DNA of 8,611 bases, taken from an uncultured Porphyromonadaceae bacterium. GTDB lineage: Bacteria; Bacteroidota; Bacteroidia; Bacteroidales; Muribaculaceae. A program made the position numbers and the translations under genes. The first letter of the stretch is position 1. The number at the start of each line of letters is the position of its first letter. Positions 6,408-8,611 of this stretch are shown here, piece by piece. Below the pieces are notes generated by a model. That model did no database searches and was not told the origin of the DNA. It saw only the letters and a program-made list of their open reading frames with translations. The stretch covers positions 1 through 8,611 of the forward strand of contig CAMWZE010000046.1 of the NCBI GenBank assembly GCA_947178685.1, given 5' to 3'.

Positions 6408-6914
6408 ATGAATCGTTTTAAATACCTCATTGCCTCTTTGCTCGCTATGGTGGTGATCTCCCTCACCGGATGCAGCGACGACATACCCGCTCCCAAACAC
6501 AACGATGCCCTCTATGGCATCTATAGCCGGGGAGCCGATGAATTCATGGAGATCGAGGATCTCGACTGGATCTATCAGTATAATCTCGTGGAATTCGGAG
6601 AGGAGAAATTCTGGCTCAAGCAGAAGCTGACCTATCTATACGAACCGGTGTCGGAACTCATACTCCGTCAAGACGAGGAGGGACTGCTACAGGTGGACAA
6701 AGTCATTAGCAATACCTCGACCGAACTCACGCTATGTTGGGTGGCCACACCTCTTACAGAGGAGACCGACGAAGATGCCAAATTCGAGATAATCCAGATT
6801 TTCTTCAATAAAGACCTGGAACCCGATCCGGCCAATTACCGCACTTATACACGAATCACTCCCGCTCAGCTCCAGGCCGGATTAGGCGACATCGAGGTGA
6901 TCGAAGCTTATTAG
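6408..6914 (+). CDS. Small acidic lipoprotein of unknown function
   Basis: The 168-residue precursor has a type II signal peptide: NRFKY, a hydrophobic run at 7-19, and the lipobox LTGC with lipidated Cys22. The mature protein begins C-S-D-D. Acidic residues just after the Cys resemble the surface export signal described for Bacteroidetes lipoproteins, so outer-leaflet or surface display is possible. The mature part is rich in Asp and Glu and in aromatic residues (WIYQYNLVEF at 54-63, LCWVATPL at 108-115). I do not recognise a domain. The ATG at 6408 is chosen because it starts directly at the signal peptide. A GTG at 6351 would place the start inside the terminator hairpin. Only 22 bases separate the terminator's T-run from the ATG, so its own promoter is not obvious and it may depend on read-through. 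Confidence 0.8.
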   Translation: MNRFKYLIASLLAMVVISLTGCSDDIPAPKHNDALYGIYSRGADEFMEIEDLDWIYQYNLVEFGEEKFWLKQKLTYLYEPVSELILRQDEEGLLQVDKVISNTSTELTLCWVATPLTEETDEDAKFEIIQIFFNKDLEPDPANYRTYTRITPAQLQAGLGDIEVIEAY

Positions 6915-6917
6915 CAA

Positions 6918-6981
6918 GCAGTTGCTTAATGATTGAAAAATTTAACAATCATATTTAACAACAGAAACGTGAACCAACTGC
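6918..6981 (+). repeat. Widely spaced 7-bp inverted repeat after the lipoprotein gene
   Basis: GCAGTTG (6918-6924) and CAACTGC (6975-6981) are perfect inverted arms. Between them is an AT-rich hairpin, ATGATTG (6929-6935) with CAATCAT (6946-6952). No T-run follows either stem, so a standard terminator is not supported. The AACTG core of the right arm can instead pair with CAGTT at 6991-6995, the beginning of the next structured element. Confidence 0.45.
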
Positions 6982-6990
6982 GGTGCTTTT

Positions 6991-7057
6991 CAGTTATTCA
7001 GATATGTCAATCGCAAACGCATTGACATATTGATTTAATTCACCTGAATTTTAACTG
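6991..7057 (+). promoter_or_regulatory. Nested stem-loop element in the leader of the secreted 253-residue protein
   Basis: An outer stem pairs CAGTTATTCAG (6991-7001) with CTGAA (7044-7048) and TAACTG (7052-7057), leaving a 3-base bulge. Directly inside is a perfect 10-bp stem, ATATGTCAAT (7002-7011) with ATTGACATAT (7021-7030), capped by a CG pair-of-pairs around a CAAA loop. The element ends 18 bases before the ATG at 7076. As DNA, the TGTCA and TGACA half-sites could equally be an operator for a dimeric regulator. An alternative hairpin, AATTC (7037-7041) with GAATT (7046-7050), would break the outer stem. No known riboswitch class was recognised. Confidence 0.55.
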
Positions 7058-7075
7058 AAATACACCCCGACACCT

Positions 7076-7837
7076 ATGAAGTCAATTTCTGCTCTCCGCG
7101 CCATATCTCCCCTCTCGATAAAGGCATTAGCCTTGGTTCTGATAGCTCTTATCGTTCCGGCTGTCTCCACACCGGTATACGCCTCCGAGACTCCGGAGAA
7201 TCCCGGTCAGGAGGAACAAGCCTTGATGGCCGCTTCACAACTTGACATTCTTACCCCGGGCATAGCATCTATGGCTGTTTCCCCCATAATCGTGACAGCT
7301 GCCGATCTTGTGACAAAAGTGTATGGCGCGCTTGACCTTCCCGAATCGGGCAACGGCACCCTCTCCCGCAAAGAGACAGCCGAGAAAGGGGTGAAGGCAC
7401 TCAAGGTGCGTCCCGAAATCGATAAGACCGGCATATGGTTTGAGAGCACCGACGGTTATCGTGTAAATTACTCAGGCATGACTCCCGATGTGTCGGCAGT
7501 GGCTCAGTTCGATAAAGACTCTCTCAGCAGTTTCAGCTACTTCTTCATATTCCCATACACCTCCGGTTGCCGTGAGGATGCCAACCGCAACCAATGCGCC
7601 TTCTGCAGCTCTCTTCTTCAGGAGATGTATGATATGAATTCAATAGTAGGAACGGCTGCAGACAAGGGTGAGGATCCATCACTCTTCTCAGCACTCGGAA
7701 GCTACGATGGCAACAGCATCAACGTAACTCTCCGCGAGCAGACTCAGCCGGATGCTTCCGGACGTTTCCTCCTCATCCTGGAGGTTACCCCCAACGCCGG
7801 CAATCCCTACGACGGCGTCATGGCCCTCTCCAAATGA
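7076..7837 (+). CDS. Secreted protein of unknown function with a C-x8-C-x2-C motif
   Basis: The 253-residue precursor has an N-terminal signal peptide with a hydrophobic core at about 17-30 and probable cleavage after VYA at residue 36. It lacks a lipobox, so it should be periplasmic or secreted. After an acidic linker (37-50) comes a region of unknown fold. The only cysteines are C165, C174 and C177, in SGCREDANRNQCAFCSSL, which could form a disulfide or bind metal after export. The C-terminal third (NSINVTLRE, FLLILEVTP) looks beta-rich. No known domain is recognised. The ATG at 7076 gives a good signal peptide; no Shine-Dalgarno site is visible. The gene follows a structured 5' leader and precedes a BspA-like protein by 42 bp without a terminator, so the two are probably cotranscribed. 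Confidence 0.75.
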   Translation: MKSISALRAISPLSIKALALVLIALIVPAVSTPVYASETPENPGQEEQALMAASQLDILTPGIASMAVSPIIVTAADLVTKVYGALDLPESGNGTLSRKETAEKGVKALKVRPEIDKTGIWFESTDGYRVNYSGMTPDVSAVAQFDKDSLSSFSYFFIFPYTSGCREDANRNQCAFCSSLLQEMYDMNSIVGTAADKGEDPSLFSALGSYDGNSINVTLREQTQPDASGRFLLILEVTPNAGNPYDGVMALSK

Positions 7838-7879
7838 GATGACACAAAATAAGATGGCTTGATAAACGTTTCTTTCTAT

Positions 7880-8611
7880 ATGGGAAGAAAATTAAGATAC
7901 ATATTTCACACATTATATCTGGCGGTGCTGCTCACAAGCGGTTCCGCCTTTGCGCATAATACCGATATTCCGGGGTTCGCCTCTAAGATATGCGGCATCA
8001 CCCCGGCTGATACCGTAGCGGTTGTCCCCACCGGCATAACCGCTCTACCCGATTATGCCTTCGCTGATTGCACCAACCTACGGCGTGTAGAGCTCCCCTC
8101 TTCGCTACGCAAGATTGGTGACTATGCCTTCTTAGGCTGCACCGGACTCCGTGAGATCACCATACCTTCATCCGTAGCTCAGATCGGAGAGGGTGCCTTC
8201 CGTGAATGCAGTTCCCTGCAGAGCATCGCCATACCTGCAAAAGTCACTGTGGTGCCGCGTTACATGTGTGCATGGTGTAGCGACCTGCGTCAGGTGTCGC
8301 TCCCCTCAGGGCTCAAGGATATCGGCAGCCATGCTTTCGCCTATTGTGGCAGTCTCGACGGAATCAGCATACCGGGTCGGGTGGCCCATATCGGTAGCAA
8401 CGCCTTCAGTTTCTGTTCATCCCTCTCTGAGATCACTCTACCGGTGAGCATCACCGAGCTCGAAAGCTATGCATTTTCCGATTGTTCCTCGCTGCGTAAA
8501 GCCGTTCTTCCCCCTAACGACAAGATGTTGGGTGACTACCGCTTCACCGGTGGTACTGCTTTGGAGGAAGCTGTCTTCATGAGTCCTAAACGTCCTACAT
8601 TCGACTGCGAC
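7880..8611 (+). CDS. BspA-like leucine-rich-repeat exported protein, 3' end beyond the window
   Basis: An open frame of 244 codons runs from the ATG at 7880 to the window edge with no stop. Residues 1-25 form a signal peptide ending SAFA. From residue 47 there are eight consecutive 23-residue repeats of the BspA/LRR_5 type, with the pattern (I/V)xxPxx(V/L)xxIGxxAFxxCxxLxx, ending at residue 230. Such repeats build a solenoid, and family members are often surface proteins involved in binding host or matrix proteins; that role is inferred here. The cysteine at repeat position 18 is kept in repeats 1-7 (C64, C87, C110, C133, C156, C179, C202) and lost in repeat 8. Repeat 4 is divergent (VVPRYMCAWC). 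Repeat 8 is degenerate, suggesting the solenoid ends and another domain follows. No terminator separates the gene from the secreted protein 42 bp upstream. Confidence 0.88.
   Translation, partial: MGRKLRYIFHTLYLAVLLTSGSAFAHNTDIPGFASKICGITPADTVAVVPTGITALPDYAFADCTNLRRVELPSSLRKIGDYAFLGCTGLREITIPSSVAQIGEGAFRECSSLQSIAIPAKVTVVPRYMCAWCSDLRQVSLPSGLKDIGSHAFAYCGSLDGISIPGRVAHIGSNAFSFCSSLSEITLPVSITELESYAFSDCSSLRKAVLPPNDKMLGDYRFTGGTALEEAVFMSPKRPTFDCD
8018..8569 (+). repeat. Eight tandem 69-bp coding repeats (LRR units)
   Basis: The DNA encoding residues 47-230 of the LRR protein has an exact 69-bp period with no insertions or deletions. The copies differ much in nucleotide sequence while keeping the protein pattern, so the array is old and not a recent slippage expansion. 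Confidence 0.85.

Noticed and set aside
6929..6952. AT-rich 7-bp hairpin as a terminator for the lipoprotein gene
   Set aside because: The stem has only two GC pairs and no T-run follows, so intrinsic termination is not supported.
8018..8569. Regular 69-bp periodicity suggesting a CRISPR-like or satellite array
   Set aside because: The period equals 23 codons, the copies are divergent in DNA sequence, and the translation is a textbook LRR pattern, so it is a protein repeat.

Overview
The window looks like a chromosomal segment of a gut-type Bacteroidales bacterium, possibly of the Muribaculaceae. Four signs support this. There is a clear TAnnTTTG -7 promoter box of the Bacteroidetes sigma type on each strand. 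Purine-rich Shine-Dalgarno sites are absent before the start codons. There is a lipoprotein whose lipobox Cys is followed by S-D-D, and a BspA-like leucine-rich-repeat protein. The family assignments come from recognising motifs by eye; no database search was run, and the taxon below order level is a guess.

Left part (about 81-2325, minus strand): a compact three-gene housekeeping operon read right to left. It holds tsaE (the ATPase of the tRNA t6A machinery), a biotin protein ligase without a DNA-binding domain, and a multipass membrane protein of the flippase-like/LPG-synthase-TM family. It ends in a hairpin plus T-run directly after the last stop codon. The arms of this terminator share an exact 15-bp sequence with the upstream region of the operon.

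Middle (2326-2654): a 329-bp divergent intergenic region with back-to-back -7 boxes only 12 bp apart, a 6-bp perfect hairpin, and a 9-bp direct repeat.

Centre (2655-6385, plus strand): a saccharopine-dehydrogenase-family enzyme, most likely carboxynorspermidine/carboxyspermidine synthase of polyamine synthesis. It is followed after 25 bp by an exported family GH31 glycoside hydrolase with both catalytic aspartates visible, and then a strong intrinsic terminator.

Right part (6408-8611, plus strand): three exported proteins. The first is a small acidic lipoprotein of unknown function. Next comes a 161-bp gap holding an unusually structured element with several mutually exclusive stems. This is followed by an unrecognised secreted 253-residue protein and, 42 bp on, a BspA-like protein made of exact 23-residue repeats. 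That last gene is open from 7880 to the window edge and is cut off by it.

No tRNA, rRNA, CRISPR array, insertion sequence or phage gene is seen. The right-hand cluster of unrecognised secreted proteins and the structured leader at 6918-7057 are the least explained parts.
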